Origin: Rhypophila decipiens
Taxonomy: Eukaryota; Ascomycota; Sordariomycetes; Sordariales; Naviculisporaceae
Reading direction: 5' to 3'
NCBI GenBank assembly: GCA_033297075.1
Contig: MU858102.1
Location: 62,001-126,000 of the forward strand
DNA length: 64,000 nt
The position numbers and the translations under genes were made by a program. Below are positions 23,695 through 34,964 of the stretch, piece after piece; position 1 is the first letter of the stretch, and the number at the start of each line of letters is the position of its first letter. The notes beneath the pieces are model-generated. The model was given only the letters and a program-made list of their open reading frames with translations, searched no databases and was not told where the DNA came from.

Positions 23695-25203
23695 ATGGAC
23701 CTCAAATCTGCATCAGGGTATGATGACCCTGAAAAGGGACGAAACGTATCGCCGCGACGGTCATCAGTTCAGATATCTCCTTCGAGGTCGCCTTCGCTTC
23801 GTCGATTGTCCTCAACGCAAATGAATAGACCGCCAAGTCCCACCGCGGCGACCAGCATGCTGGGACAGGAGCGCGCCATGACGCCACCGCCCTATGCACC
23901 CCCTGATTACGCTGCCACGGGTTATGATCACGGCGAGGAACCGTCGTGGAAGGACAGACACTCGTCGCTCCCAAAGCTCGCTCTCCCAGCCGCTTTGCTA
24001 GTCGGTCTCGGCATTGCAGGTGGTGCAACCTATGCCGTGGTGGCGTGGGTGAAAAGCCTCCAAGACAATGCATCCATCGATGGCAACATGGCCAGGTGGA
24101 AAGCGGAGGCGCGGGAGAAAGTGTACAATGCCTGCTACTTTGGCTGTCAGAATGACTGCACTGATCCAAACTTTGCCTATGACGCATGCGCGAAGACGGC
24201 CCAGGTCAAAGTGAAAGGTATCAACTGCGACGCCAACGGAATGTGGAACTGGCGCGGTGAAGACAAGTATCCCGACAAGTGCCTCGAAGCTGTGGGGAGG
24301 CTACTCCAGGGCGACGAGTTGGAGAACGTGAAGAACTCGTATAAATCGAGGCTAGGCCTGATCGCGCTTACAATCATTGCGGGGATTGCCGCCGGTGTTG
24401 CCGTGTTCTTTCTCTGGAGGAGATTCACCATGTCGAAGCAGGCGAGAGCTGCAGCCAAGGGTGGAAGATCGTCCCGTGCACGCACATGGCGACCCAGCAC
24501 CTGGCGGAATCCGGGCGAGAAGAACAACACCCGGTCCATCCCGTTCAGCGAAGAAATGGGGACTCAGTTGCGCTCCCGCTCGCCGTCCCCAGCCCCTAAA
24601 TTCCGCACACGATCCCGATCCCGATCTCGATCTCGCTCCCGCTCTCGGTCCAGTTCTCCGTCCATCAGGGGCGGGGGAGGAAACGGTCGCAAGGGATTCC
24701 AGCTCTTAACCAGTCTTTTAGCTGTCTTCGGCCACTCTTCTACAGCACGCGCCTACGCATGCACTCGCGAAAAGGCCGTCGATCAGTACTTTACTCTCTC
24801 CACCACCGCTTCCAGGCCAGCGATCGGCGGCGTGATTCACGGCTGGCTCACCGACTGCAAAGACAAGCAGGACTGCAAACAATCCTGTCACCAGTCCTGC
24901 AAGACTGTGAACGGGAAGACGAAATGCTCAGACAAGTGCACCAAGAAATGCCACACGAAGACCACGACACAACGAGCGCCTAGAAGTTATGTTGATGATG
25001 TTGCTAGTAAGGTCAAGGCTTGTGGGTTCAAGTTGGTTGACGGTCTGCCGGGCAAGGGAAACATGGAGGCGAAATTTAGGGTTGCGAATCCTAGGATCGA
25101 GAGAGATTTGTGGGTTCAGATTCGCGTCACTGGGTTTAATGTTACGGACCCGAACAAGACGGATGATGCGGTGTGGTGTTTGTATGGTATTCCTGGGAAG
25201 TAG
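23695..25203 (+). CDS. Unrecognised membrane protein with SR repeats and a Cys-rich lumenal/C-terminal domain
   Basis: Single exon, 502 aa from the ATG at 23695. I do not recognise the family. What can be seen: a hydrophilic, Ser/Pro-rich N-terminus with a PPPY motif (about 64-67, a potential WW-domain ligand); hydrophobic helix 1 at about 95-119; a loop with six cysteines (about 147-196); helix 2 at about 219-241 followed by a basic stretch; an uninterrupted run of Ser-Arg dipeptides at about 305-320; a third, weaker hydrophobic segment at about 335-348; then a Cys/Lys-rich segment with repeated CxxxC spacing (about 386-425) and a final about 70 aa that end in WCLYG. The fused look (SR tract, then what resembles a signal peptide with its own Cys-rich secreted domain) raises the possibility of two domains of separate origin. 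Open frame and composition make it clearly coding. Confidence 0.75.
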   Translation: MDLKSASGYDDPEKGRNVSPRRSSVQISPSRSPSLRRLSSTQMNRPPSPTAATSMLGQERAMTPPPYAPPDYAATGYDHGEEPSWKDRHSSLPKLALPAALLVGLGIAGGATYAVVAWVKSLQDNASIDGNMARWKAEAREKVYNACYFGCQNDCTDPNFAYDACAKTAQVKVKGINCDANGMWNWRGEDKYPDKCLEAVGRLLQGDELENVKNSYKSRLGLIALTIIAGIAAGVAVFFLWRRFTMSKQARAAAKGGRSSRARTWRPSTWRNPGEKNNTRSIPFSEEMGTQLRSRSPSPAPKFRTRSRSRSRSRSRSRSSSPSIRGGGGNGRKGFQLLTSLLAVFGHSSTARAYACTREKAVDQYFTLSTTASRPAIGGVIHGWLTDCKDKQDCKQSCHQSCKTVNGKTKCSDKCTKKCHTKTTTQRAPRSYVDDVASKVKACGFKLVDGLPGKGNMEAKFRVANPRIERDLWVQIRVTGFNVTDPNKTDDAVWCLYGIPGK

Positions 25204-25510
25204 TTGATGATGGATAATTGGTCATTATTTTGGAGTTCAGGAGTTTTGAATGGTGTCTGGATATGGTCTTGCAATGATGAAGTTTTCTTGTCTGTTAACG
25301 TGTTACATACGGTATTATTGTTGAGTAATCTCTAGGTAGTGACAGAGACTGTTATAACCACGAAATTTCCGTGGTCATATAGTCAGTCTATTTAAGATTC
25401 TTGTTGCAACAGGTGAATTTTGAAGTCCAGTGCGGAGACAATCGACAAAACGATTGCATTATCAATCATTGATTGAGAGATGGAGTGTCAAAAAGAAAAA
25501 AGAAGTGCTT

Positions 25511-25599
25511 TCCCCTCGACCGGAATCGAGCCGGTGACCTTTCGGTTTATGATTGAGACAATTACAGCCGAACGTGATAGCCAACTACACCACAAGGGG
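25511..25599 (-). tRNA. tRNA-Tyr(GTA) with intron
   Basis: Reverse complement: acceptor CCCCTTG paired with CGAGGGG, discriminator A, T-arm ACCGGCTCGATTCCGGT. The anticodon stem TTCGG/CCGAA encloses CTGTAA, about 14 extra nucleotides and A, giving anticodon GTA. C1-G72 is the eukaryotic tyrosine identity pair and tRNA-Tyr genes typically carry an intron here. Confidence 0.88.
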
Positions 25600-26813
25600 T
25601 TTGATTTGTGGAGTTACGGGCCGCAAAGCAGTTCCTAAGAGGTCCGGTGGGCCCGTGCCCACCCTTTTCCCCTGAATCAGCGATAAGGTCAACAGTGAGT
25701 CAATAACCTCTCAAAAGACTGTACGACACCCAGCCTGTATTTTCCGGTTCAAAATATCAAGACAGGCTTCAAGACACGGGGAAAGATAAAACAACCAAGA
25801 CCTGTCTCACTGAGTCACTCGCACCTGACGAAATGTCTTAGATTCGGAAGAGCTCAGCCATCTGTATTCAGATCCAAAGCTCCGATATCGAGACTGGCGA
25901 ATGAACTGGAGATGCAAATCACGCCATCAACTCTGAACCGCGCCGAAAGTCCGTACCTGCAGTCACGCTTGTCGCACAGCACTCATCGCATAAACCACCT
26001 TCGGAGAAGTGTCGCCTTTTTGACTCTAGATATGCGGAGCCACCCACCCACGAAAACGGTCTGTTTGGGACTCACACATAACCAAGGCACAAACTGCCCC
26101 GATTCGTGGCTCAAAGTCGATCTATCCATTATCAAGTCTTGGAATGGCTGCATAGATAATGATCGGCACGGTCCCCAGCATGAACAGGCTGAAATTCAGA
26201 CAGCTCTGTGTAAACATGGAGACGAAAGTGCACGGCAAGGAAACTGATCAAGGGACGGATAGTAGCATTGTCAATTCTGCCACCGAATACCGGCCCGCAT
26301 ATGACAATACACTGCCGGGTGTCGTGTGTGACAAGTCAATGGTCCTGCATCGTTACTAGCACTTGAGGTACGTCAAGCACGGGTAGTCGGGCACATATCC
26401 AAGTCGGTTTTCGCGGATAGGACGGGTGGACCTTTTATTCGGGATGCTTTAGTTCGGGTGCCTCCCGTCTGTTGTCTCCAACCAGGTTCTCCAGACTGCG
26501 GTTACCCGTGGAGCTAGAGACATCATATTGATTGAGGGGGTCAAGAACGCCCTCCACTGTCTCCAGTGAGGCCAGTCTTGGAGCCATCTTGTCTGGATTG
26601 AAGGGTTCCGATATGTTATACACAGTATTTGGGTGTAAATAGGCGATATAAACGTACGTGTCTCAACCTGCAGACTGACAAATGTAGTACACGATAGCTT
26701 TTAGTTTTACCGTGGAATACTATATACAAAATCTTGTCCCCTGTTTATTGAAAGAGGACTGAGATGCTCCCTTTGAACTCGACTGGCTCGGGCCCACCAT
26801 ATCTTCCCAACCC
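25600..26813. other. Intergenic, no gene seen
   Basis: Between tRNA-Tyr and the S28 peptidase. A 50-codon minus-strand frame from an ATG at about 26586 has no support. The right end should hold the peptidase promoter. The interval 25204-25510 upstream of the tRNA also lacks genes. Confidence 0.45.
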
Positions 26814-29016
26814 ATGTTTCCCATCATGAAAGGTTCATACCTTGCCGGCGGTCTGGCCACCGCTATATCACTAGCAGGCAATGTTGCCAATGCGAATCTC
26901 TTGTTCCGCCACCAGAGTGGTATGCACATTGGACTCGGAGATGACCACCACTTGTCTCTCGAAAAGCGAAACGCCATAGCAAAAAGGTATAACGGACAGG
27001 GGACGTTTGACCAGCTGCTCGACCACGGCAACCCGAAACTTGGCACCTTTCAACAGCGGTTCTGGTACGGCACCGAGTATTGGAAAGGACCTGGCTATCC
27101 CGTCATCGTGATCAACCCCGGCGAAACCAACGCTCAGGATTACAGCTGGAGCTACACCACCAATACTACCCTACCAGGACGATATGCCCAAGAAAACGGC
27201 GCGGCGATAATCATTGTCGAGCACCGTGTAAGTATAAGATAAAAAGAACCGTTCTCTGCACAATAGATTCAAGCTAACATTTGTTCTTGCTCAGTACTGG
27301 GGTGGATCATCCCCGTTCGATGTCCTGACGGTGCAGAACCTGACATACCTGACGCTCGAGAATTCGCTTCAAGATATGGTATACTTTGCCAAAAACTTTG
27401 TCCCACCCTTCGACACCAGTGGTAACAGCTCGTCCACCAACGCCCCTTATATCTTTCTTGGAGGCAGCTACACGGGCGCCATTGCACACTGGTTGGCCAC
27501 CTTGTACCCGGGGGAAGGCTTTTGGGCATATCATGCCGTCAGTGCGGTGTAAGTACTTCCAAGCTATCTCCGAGGCTCCGACACGACGATTACAATACAT
27601 GGTCCAGAATGCAACGTACACTGACAACCCGATTTGTGCCCAGTGTCCAAGCAGTCGGCGATTTCCACAACTTTTTCGATCCAGTGTTTGAGTATATGCC
27701 CAACAACTGCTCCAAGGACGTCACAGAAGTGATAGACCACATTGACAGGATCCTTCTGTACGGCACGGCCGAGGAAAAGGACTCTGTAAAGAGGAGCTTC
27801 GGTTTTGAGGGCACGGCAGATGTGGACTTTGCTTGGTATGCCTATTGCCTTCTGCCTTCTGTCTCCTTCAGTGAGATGGCCATGCTAATCTCGTTGACCA
27901 TGGCAGGGCCCTAGCCACGCCACTCATGTGGTTTCAAACCACCCAGTTCAGCGACGGATTCAACTCGATCGATTCCTTCTGCGGTTTCGTCGAGAATGCA
28001 ACTGGCGGTGAGCACATTCCTGGTGCTGACGGGGTAGGGCTCGAGAAGGCCCTGGATGGGTTTGCCCGGTATTCCAAGTACGAACTGCAAGGATGTAAGT
28101 TCATTCAACTTGATAAAGAATGGAACCCCATCAATTGAACTTGACAGTGGCTAATGGTTGTGGTACATCAGCCTGTGGCGGGTCTTACGCCGCCTGGGAA
28201 GGCACTCAAAGCTGCTGGGATACCCAGGAAGCATCCAGCCCAAGGTACACCGATCTCTCCGTGAATAACCTTGCCAACAGACAGTGGGTGTGGCTACTCT
28301 GCAACGAGCCTTTCGAATGGTGGCAAACGAGCACTCCTCGGCCACTTCCAACTCCAAACGGTACCAACGGGGTGATATCCCGCCTGATCGACTACGAAAG
28401 CATGCGATCCTGGTGCATCAAGTTCTTTCCTCCACCACCTGGTATCGATTCTCTTCACCCCCTCCTGGACGGAAAGACCGGCACTACCGATAGGGACAAC
28501 TCTAGCGCCAACAATGCCAATGTTCAGTCAGCCCAAGTACACATGGCCCAAGTCCCAAATATTCTCCTAGGAAAAACCTTCAAAGACGTAAACGATTTTA
28601 CAAAAGGCGGATACTTGAACATCAACTCCCCAACAAAGAAATTGATGCACTCCAACGGGGCGTTAGATCCATGGCGAGACGCTACATTGGCGAGTCACGT
28701 TCGTCCAGGTGGTCCTCTGGAGAGTACATCTGACCTGCCGCATTTTGTGATTCCTGGGGCGACGCATTGTGCTGATTTGTTCGCTACGAACTGGGCTGCT
28801 AATGAGCACTTGGCGAGCATCGTAGATGCCGAGTGTGAGACTTTGGGAAGGTGGATTGGGCAGTTTTATGAACAAACGGGAAAGACTTGGCCTGGAAAGA
28901 TTGAGGATGTGTCTGGGGTAACGACCCATGTCAATAGCAAGGAGGAGATGTTCAAGGGAACGACGAGGCGGAGGAGAAGCAGACGTGTTCGGGATGAGAG
29001 AGGGTATCTCCCATAA
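26814..29016 (+). CDS. Secreted S28-family serine peptidase (prolyl carboxypeptidase-like)
   Basis: Five exons: 26814-27227, 27295-27548, 27644-27835, 27907-28094 and 28148-29016; 638 aa. The ATG at 26814 gives a signal peptide (cleavage near ANA/N, residue 27); a second ATG four codons later is possible. The triad is readable: Ser196 in FLGGSYTGAIAHW, Asp523 in NGALDPWRD and His556 in PGATHCADL. The family norm after the nucleophile is Gly-Gly; here it is Thr-Gly, a conservative change seen in other fungal members. S28 enzymes cleave Pro-X bonds at chain ends, usually in acidic extracellular or vacuolar conditions. The C-terminal 20 residues are a highly basic tail (TRRRRSRR). Confidence 0.92.
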
Positions 29017-29337
29017 TTGGGCCTGGCGAAAGATTTGGGTCAAGGATCGGGGCTCGAGTGAGCAGGGGGCGAGGCGGTGGTATACCGTCGTGTGTCGGCT
29101 AACGATGTAATGAGGTTACGCATTTCTTGTTCTTTGCACATATTGCTTTGTTTGGATATATTTCCCTTATGTCTGTTGTTCATCGTATGCGAAGACTCAA
29201 AATGATCAAAATCGAACTCCATCATCCGATCGCCCAGCTTCTACTTGTACAACATTAAACACTAATTATTACGTACAATAACTATCGAGGGTATCTTTAT
29301 CCAAATCCCGCAAATCACCCAAGGGCCCATAATCTAT
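29017..29337. other. Convergent 3' region, no gene
   Basis: Short AT-rich interval between the stop codons of the S28 peptidase and the GPI-anchored protein; only terminator and 3'UTR sequence expected. Confidence 0.6.
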
Positions 29338-30186
29338 TTACAGTCCAGCGAACAAACCGGCAACGCCAGCAAGCGCGGCCATCATCATCACAAGGCCTCC
29401 TTCGGCCATCCGAGAACCGGTTCCGGAGTCTTGGGATCCAGAACCTGAGCCGCCCGTCTCGGCTGCATTCGTCCCTCCAGCAGCGGTCGAAGTTGAGGTC
29501 GAAGTCGAAATAGCCGTCTCTACCGGCCCCGATCCAGAGCTCGCTCGCGAAGCACTTGAACTCACAGCTCCACGCCCAGTCTCACTCTCACCCGCCCCCG
29601 CAGCAGTAGTCGTCGTCGTGACCTCAGCAGTATACCCAAACATGGCACTAACAGCAGTCCTACAGTCGGTCTCATCCGTAGCAACAAGCATCCAAAACAC
29701 AGGCCCAATCTTAGTCCCGCACTTTTCAGCGAGACTATACGCCTCATCATGAAACCCCTTCTTCCAAGACTCAAACTCGTCATGCCAAGCTGAATACGCA
29801 CTCGTCAACGAAGTCGGAAGATTCATCTTGTCTGTGGTGACGCACATCTCATCGACCTCGGAGATATGAGTGATGGTCTGGATATCGTATTGTCCCGAGG
29901 TGGCGATCCAGTTGGAGACGTCGGTGTCGGTCACGGGTGGGATGTCGTTCTGGATTAGGGACAGGTAGGTTTCGTACAGACATTGGCTTTCGAGGTCGTT
30001 CATGGGCCGCACGTTGGGCGGGCTGACTTGGACCCTTTGACGCGGTCCGGGGTTCTCAAAGATCCCTCGGGCTACGAGTTGCGTGTTTAGGTCCTTGGCT
30101 GATGGAGCAGACGTGACTTGAGCGGGGGCGGCAGCGAGGCATGTTGCTGCCGCTGCCGTGGTTATGAGCAAGGTTGTGGTGTGCAT
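29338..30186 (-). CDS. Predicted GPI-anchored cell-surface protein of unknown function
   Basis: Single exon, 282 aa, ATG at 30186. Layout: signal peptide (about 1-20, cleavage around LAAAPA), a globular region (about 30-180) with four cysteines and the motif DLESQCLYETYLSL, a Ser/Thr/Gly-rich low-complexity stalk (about 190-260) that would be O-glycosylated, and a hydrophobic C-terminus (VMMMAALAGVAGLFAGL) preceded by small residues, typical of a GPI-attachment signal. I do not recognise the globular domain; proteins of this build occur on hyphae and infection structures of plant-associated ascomycetes. Function is unassigned. Confidence 0.8.
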   Translation of the reverse strand: MHTTTLLITTAAAATCLAAAPAQVTSAPSAKDLNTQLVARGIFENPGPRQRVQVSPPNVRPMNDLESQCLYETYLSLIQNDIPPVTDTDVSNWIATSGQYDIQTITHISEVDEMCVTTDKMNLPTSLTSAYSAWHDEFESWKKGFHDEAYSLAEKCGTKIGPVFWMLVATDETDCRTAVSAMFGYTAEVTTTTTAAGAGESETGRGAVSSSASRASSGSGPVETAISTSTSTSTAAGGTNAAETGGSGSGSQDSGTGSRMAEGGLVMMMAALAGVAGLFAGL

Positions 30187-30896
30187 TGTGGCGACTGTTG
30201 TTGGTGTTGTTGGGTGAAATTGTGATGTAAGAGCTGAGAGAGAACTCGCGATGATGAGCGAGAAAAGCGGACGGAACTAATTCGCCAATTAATTTCGTTT
30301 TGACGTTGCCAAGGAAAAGCCGAGGACCCGAAAAGCGACAACCATGAGAGTACTTGAGAATCGGTACGGAGTTGACTAACGCGAAGGATTGTTGGTGAGG
30401 TGGTATTGCCCGATTTCGATGGGGTAGAGCCAGGCAACAATGGAGCCGTACAGTACTCCGTAGATAGGGCCAATTTTGATCCCAGACGGCCCTCTCAGCG
30501 GATATCTTGGTGGATATTTATCACGACGAGTCTCCGATGAAGGACCGTCGAGATGGAGTACTTTGTTCGTGCCAGACAATTGTTGTTGTTGCGAAGTTGC
30601 GACTAAATCGGTGGCCGATAACTGAACAAGTGAAATCTTATTACCCCTGAGAGGTGCATGACTGAATGCATCAAAAACCGCTGCAGCGTGGTTCTTTGGT
30701 AGGCAGACAACCGGTTCGAAAATGCAAACTGCATTGTGTATAGCCACTGCTACGATACGGAACTGCCATTCACCTTTGTTAACGGTAATCGGAAACAGCA
30801 TTATGTAGAAAATAGAATAAAATAGATACGTGGTATAGTGGTACACCCAACAAGGGCAGGTCAAAAATGTACAAAAATAAAGAAAAAAGACCAGCA
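30187..30896. other. Intergenic, no gene seen
   Basis: Upstream region of the GPI-anchored protein gene and downstream region of the rhodopsin-like gene. Open frames present start at non-ATG codons and are low complexity. Confidence 0.5.
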
Positions 30897-32075
30897 TTAG
30901 TTCTGCCGTAAAGAACCGTGCCGTTGAAAGATCAGATCCGACCCGTCGGAATCCCTTTCCGCCTCCTTATCCCACCACTGGGCCGACCCGGGCCCCGCCT
31001 CGGCATCAACGGTACACGTATACGTGCTCGGCGAGCCGACCGTGTAATCCATCGGGTCATGTCCACTCCGCACTCCGGTTCCTCCTGCCGAATGTCCCTG
31101 CCCGACCTTTGAACCGCTAGTCTGACTCTTCTTTCCGCCCGAGAGGGCATACTCCTCGCCTTCGGCACTAGCAATCTGCTCCCTCTCTTTTTGCCGTCTC
31201 TTCTTGTCGCCCCAAAGATTAACCAACGAACGGCCCCACGGCACGCATCCGCAGATGATCCCTAGATGCACCTCGACCGCCGTCCAGATCCACTCGTCAT
31301 AACAATCCCATGTCATATCCCAGCTGATGATAACCGCCCACCAAAGCCAGTACGTCCTCAAACACGCAGCGACCACGACAACCGCACCAAAACTAAACAG
31401 CACAATCAAGGCGATCCTCTGTCGAAGTGGCAGCCGCGCCTTGTACAGCGTTGGCAGGGGCAATATCCAGACCAGCAAATCCATGATGACGGTCATGCCC
31501 GCTTGCGCCATGAGGAAATGGCCCTCTGTGATGTGGCAATCCTCGTTGACTTTCATGATGTTCCAGTAACTCGACACCGGTGTGCATTGCGCCAAGATGA
31601 CAATGAAGATCGACATATTGGACAGGACAATAAATCCGATGGTAAGCTGGCTCGCGCGGTGGAGAGTCGAGTCCGGCACCGCAAGGGCGATGTACGATAA
31701 CAGAATCGATATTTTGGCGAGGGTAGACGAAAAGAGGTAAAGCAGTTGCGCCGCGAGAGAAACCTTTCGTGCCGTGACGAGGTCGTCAAATTGCAGGTCC
31801 CAGATGTGGTGATCCCACTTGTAAAGGGTATTTGCAAGACAAATAGCAATCGTAAGCCCGATTGCAGACACGGCCGCCACGATCATGAAGTAGTCGTCCC
31901 ATCGGGGCTTGCGGAGGAGGCCAAATTTGACATAGAGACGGATGGCGAGGGCCAACAGGGCGAGGAGTAGGGTTATGACTTCGATTATTAGGAGCGACGG
32001 GCCGCGTGATTCGGGGTTCTCGTAGTTTGGTGTTGGCCAGGTCGACAGGATCTCGGGCGGTGGTGGGAATTGCAT
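30897..32075 (-). CDS. PTH11/SAT4-type rhodopsin-like integral membrane protein
   Basis: Single exon, 392 aa, ATG at 32075. Seven hydrophobic segments occupy residues about 27-275. Family hallmarks are the DDYFM block after TM1 (KPRWDDYFMIVA), the lysine-containing KISIL helix and the late EVHLGIICGCVPWGRSL block. No N-terminal CFEM cysteine module is present, so it belongs to the non-CFEM class. The C-terminal about 110 aa are hydrophilic and Ser/Gly/Asp-rich, suited to signalling contacts. Members of this fungal-expanded family include the Magnaporthe surface-sensing protein Pth11, but most have no known ligand, and a receptor role here is inferred. Confidence 0.88.
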   Translation of the reverse strand: MQFPPPPEILSTWPTPNYENPESRGPSLLIIEVITLLLALLALAIRLYVKFGLLRKPRWDDYFMIVAAVSAIGLTIAICLANTLYKWDHHIWDLQFDDLVTARKVSLAAQLLYLFSSTLAKISILLSYIALAVPDSTLHRASQLTIGFIVLSNMSIFIVILAQCTPVSSYWNIMKVNEDCHITEGHFLMAQAGMTVIMDLLVWILPLPTLYKARLPLRQRIALIVLFSFGAVVVVAACLRTYWLWWAVIISWDMTWDCYDEWIWTAVEVHLGIICGCVPWGRSLVNLWGDKKRRQKEREQIASAEGEEYALSGGKKSQTSGSKVGQGHSAGGTGVRSGHDPMDYTVGSPSTYTCTVDAEAGPGSAQWWDKEAERDSDGSDLIFQRHGSLRQN

Positions 32076-34118
32076 TTTGTCTGGATATTCTGGGTGTACC
32101 GGGGGCGTGCTTAAGTTGGGATTTGTCGTGAGACGAGGAGCAGGAGGAGCAGATTCTCCTCAGCTGGCTCACTGAGCCCTTCCTGAGGGAGAAAGAATGT
32201 CTCGACTCTGAGGGCTCAGAGTCGGGGGTTCGAAGGCGGATGTTATTGTTCCAGTGGGATGTGGAACAGCTCCCGATGGGTTGGCAAATGTTACAGGAAC
32301 ATTGAGATGGTGCTGAGAGGCACGGAGAAGAGATAATGGACCTCAAGAAAACCTATCGTGATCTGGGCATCTGGACATGGTCCAGTATTGGATGTCAGGC
32401 CCCGCAAGGCACAGACATCAACAAGGTACTCCGTAAATGATGCCACGCTAGAAATCTAGCAGGCCGGCTCTTGAGGTCCAGATGCTACACTGCGGCATGA
32501 TGGAGATTGTTGGGTGGGGCGCCATGCGAACTGTTGACCATGCCGGATGCGAAAGAGCAAGGAGGTTGCCATGAAACAATGGTGGCTCTTTGCCATGCAT
32601 GTCGATCACCTCTTTCCCCCATCAGTATTGAATCTTCAAGACCGCATTTCAAGCCTGTATCTGATTTGATAGAATATATGGTGTAGAAGAGCACAATAGT
32701 GAGAGGTTGCGGGATTTTTTTTTTGAAGGAGATTCAGGATCTTTCCTCTTTGCTAGTTGCTCGCGCTCAGATAAGAAACGCAGAGAGACAGGTCTTGCCA
32801 CTACCAAGATTCTTGAAAATCCGATCCACACAACAGCGGAGCAAAACACCTGACCCTGTCGAGCGTTATGCTCACAATCTCCATTCCGGGGGAGTTTTGG
32901 CGATAGCGTGCCAAGGAAAGCCAAGTATATCTGTTCAGAAGAGGCTAGTCGTGATAGTCCCTTTGGTATCAGGCATGGATTGCGCAAGCCGGGCCGATGT
33001 CCAGCACCAGTTTGCTAGCAGCATGTCCAGAAAAAGGGGTCGCAGCCATGTGGTTGGTGGATGTCTGATGGAGCAGTTCGGCCGATTCCGCTTGGGTCTA
33101 AACGCCTTGACCTTCTCTTATTCTTATTCGGACATCAAACTGCAGGCCCAGGCCAGGCCGCCCAGACAACTGACACCGGCAAACAAGAACCGAAAAGAGC
33201 ACTACCGGCGTCGCGATATCATTGACTGAGCCTAGGGCCATGTTGTCCAGTCCTCACAGTGATCTGGATGCTCTGGACCACCAAAGTCGGAGGTTTGTTC
33301 GCGTTGCATACTTCGTAGCAGGGGGCCAATGCGAACGCTCCCGAGCCAACCAAGTAGACCGCATTCTGGGCAGTGACATGTCATCCGGATACTTGATCGA
33401 TTGGTTGCCGGCAAACGTAAACATTGACGGTCGGACGTGGAACGGTGGCGAGCCCGAGAACGTTTTTTGGTCCCGTCAAAGACAACGGATGGAACGCAGT
33501 CACGATGTAGACGAATCATGTCACCGCTTGTGAAATAAGTAGTGCTGAGTTCTGTCGTCTTCTGGGTTGACGAGGCGGCATTCAAGCCGATAATCGGGAG
33601 GAGATGCTGAGTAGGCTTCGGTATAGCATTGGATCAACTCGTTCGAGAACGGGACTGCCAACGAGCGACGAGAAAGATTATTGTTTGCACAATATGGGGC
33701 CCGAAAGCAAGAAAGAAGGCGTCCGGTCCGAGGTGGCTGTTCTTCCACACGTCCTGTTGCCAACATTCAGAAATTCCACACTCAAAAGAACACGACAGAC
33801 CAGAACTGTCGGACCAAAGCCAAGTGAACACCAAAGCTGTTATTAAAAAGACTTGATATCGATGTATTCCGTCCACCAAACGCCGTCGTCCATTATGTGC
33901 CAGGTCATCGTGCCACGCATCCGATCGACCGGCTACTTCGTCTAGGCTCGTATCATACAAGATGTCCTTCGCACTGATTGTACATGTATATCCATCGTCG
34001 TCCGCGGTGCTGTTACGGGTAGTCGGATAGAGGGTATGAGTTCTAAGTTCGCGGCCGATTGTCGATATTTAGAGACTGCGATATGGTCAGTTAACCGTAG
34101 TCCATCCTTGGTATCAGC
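32076..34118. other. 2 kb intergenic, no gene seen
   Basis: I examined both strands. The frames at 33222-33533 (plus), 33232-33585 (minus) and 33634-33960 (minus) overlap one another, lack introns or family features, and are not supported. Confidence 0.45.
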
Positions 34119-34339
34119 TCAGACTGACCCGATAAGAGCATCGGCCCACGAGCTCGAGATCAGTAAGACGGCACCCTAAAGCGCAAAGTCAGTAAGATAA
34201 TCTCCAATGTTTTCTTTGCGACGGATGGAGGCCATACACCAAAGAGCGCAATGCTGCGGACGACAGAGGCATTCTCGGGAGCAGTAAGAGATGCGTAGAC
34301 GGACTGAATATAGCCCTTTTGATTGCGTCTGGGAGGCAT
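34119..34339 (-). CDS. Probable Tom6-like small subunit of the mitochondrial TOM complex
   Basis: Two short exons, 34339-34238 and 34175-34119, with a 62-bp intron; 52 aa. The protein has a basic N-terminus (MPPRRNQKGY), a conserved PENASVVRSIALFG block and then a single hydrophobic segment ending near the C-terminus. This size and pattern (basic tail, ..SIALFG.., C-terminal tail anchor) match fungal Tom6, which stabilises the TOM translocase in the outer mitochondrial membrane. The final codons are less certain: a GTCAGT just before the stop could be a donor for a further mini-exon. It is divergent from the gene at 34965. Too short for certainty. Confidence 0.6.
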
Positions 34340-34964
34340 TTTGGATTGTGATTGTATTGTGGTTTGCTTGTTGCGTTCGCGTTTGCGTTTGGCGATGGTC
34401 GTTTCTGGTTTCTGCTCTTGAGAAAACGTCAATGATGGATCAGAAGTTTTGGTGAGCACGGGCCACAGATGTCTGCATCCCATTGTATGGAGCCCGTACT
34501 GTACAACAGAAATGACACCATGTTCTGTATCGTTAAAAAGCCATTACCGTAACCACAGTGTGGGTGTTACAAAATATCACAATACGCCCTTTAGATCTTG
34601 AATTCTTTTTCTAATTCAACTCTGGCTTCCTCAATCATTTAAGGAAGTGCTTTTGTACGCGTATACAGTTCAATTACCCCGTATTGTTATACGATCCAGG
34701 CTGACTGAGCGGGTACCGTACTGCCAGCTGACAGCTCCCCGAGCCCTGACAGGTGATTGCTGACTGACCTGACCTGCAAACACCCGACCACCCCACCTGT
34801 TGGGTTGCGCCACCCCGCGACAATCAATGAGACTGAATCTACAACCTCCGATCTTTCTTTCTCCCTTTCATACCTCTTTCCGCAACTTCAAGTATTTAAG
34901 TCGACCATGCGATGTTCCTACCCTGAACAAGAATTCAAATTTCTACCAATAAGCAACTACGAAA
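34340..34964. other. Divergent promoter region between Tom6-like and conserved unknown gene
   Basis: 625 bp without coding signal. It contains a cluster of CTGAC/TGACTGAC words at about 34700-34775, of unknown meaning. Confidence 0.45.

Noticed and set aside
26435..26586. 50-codon minus-strand frame upstream of the S28 peptidase
   Set aside because: Short, unsupported, and in the peptidase's upstream region.
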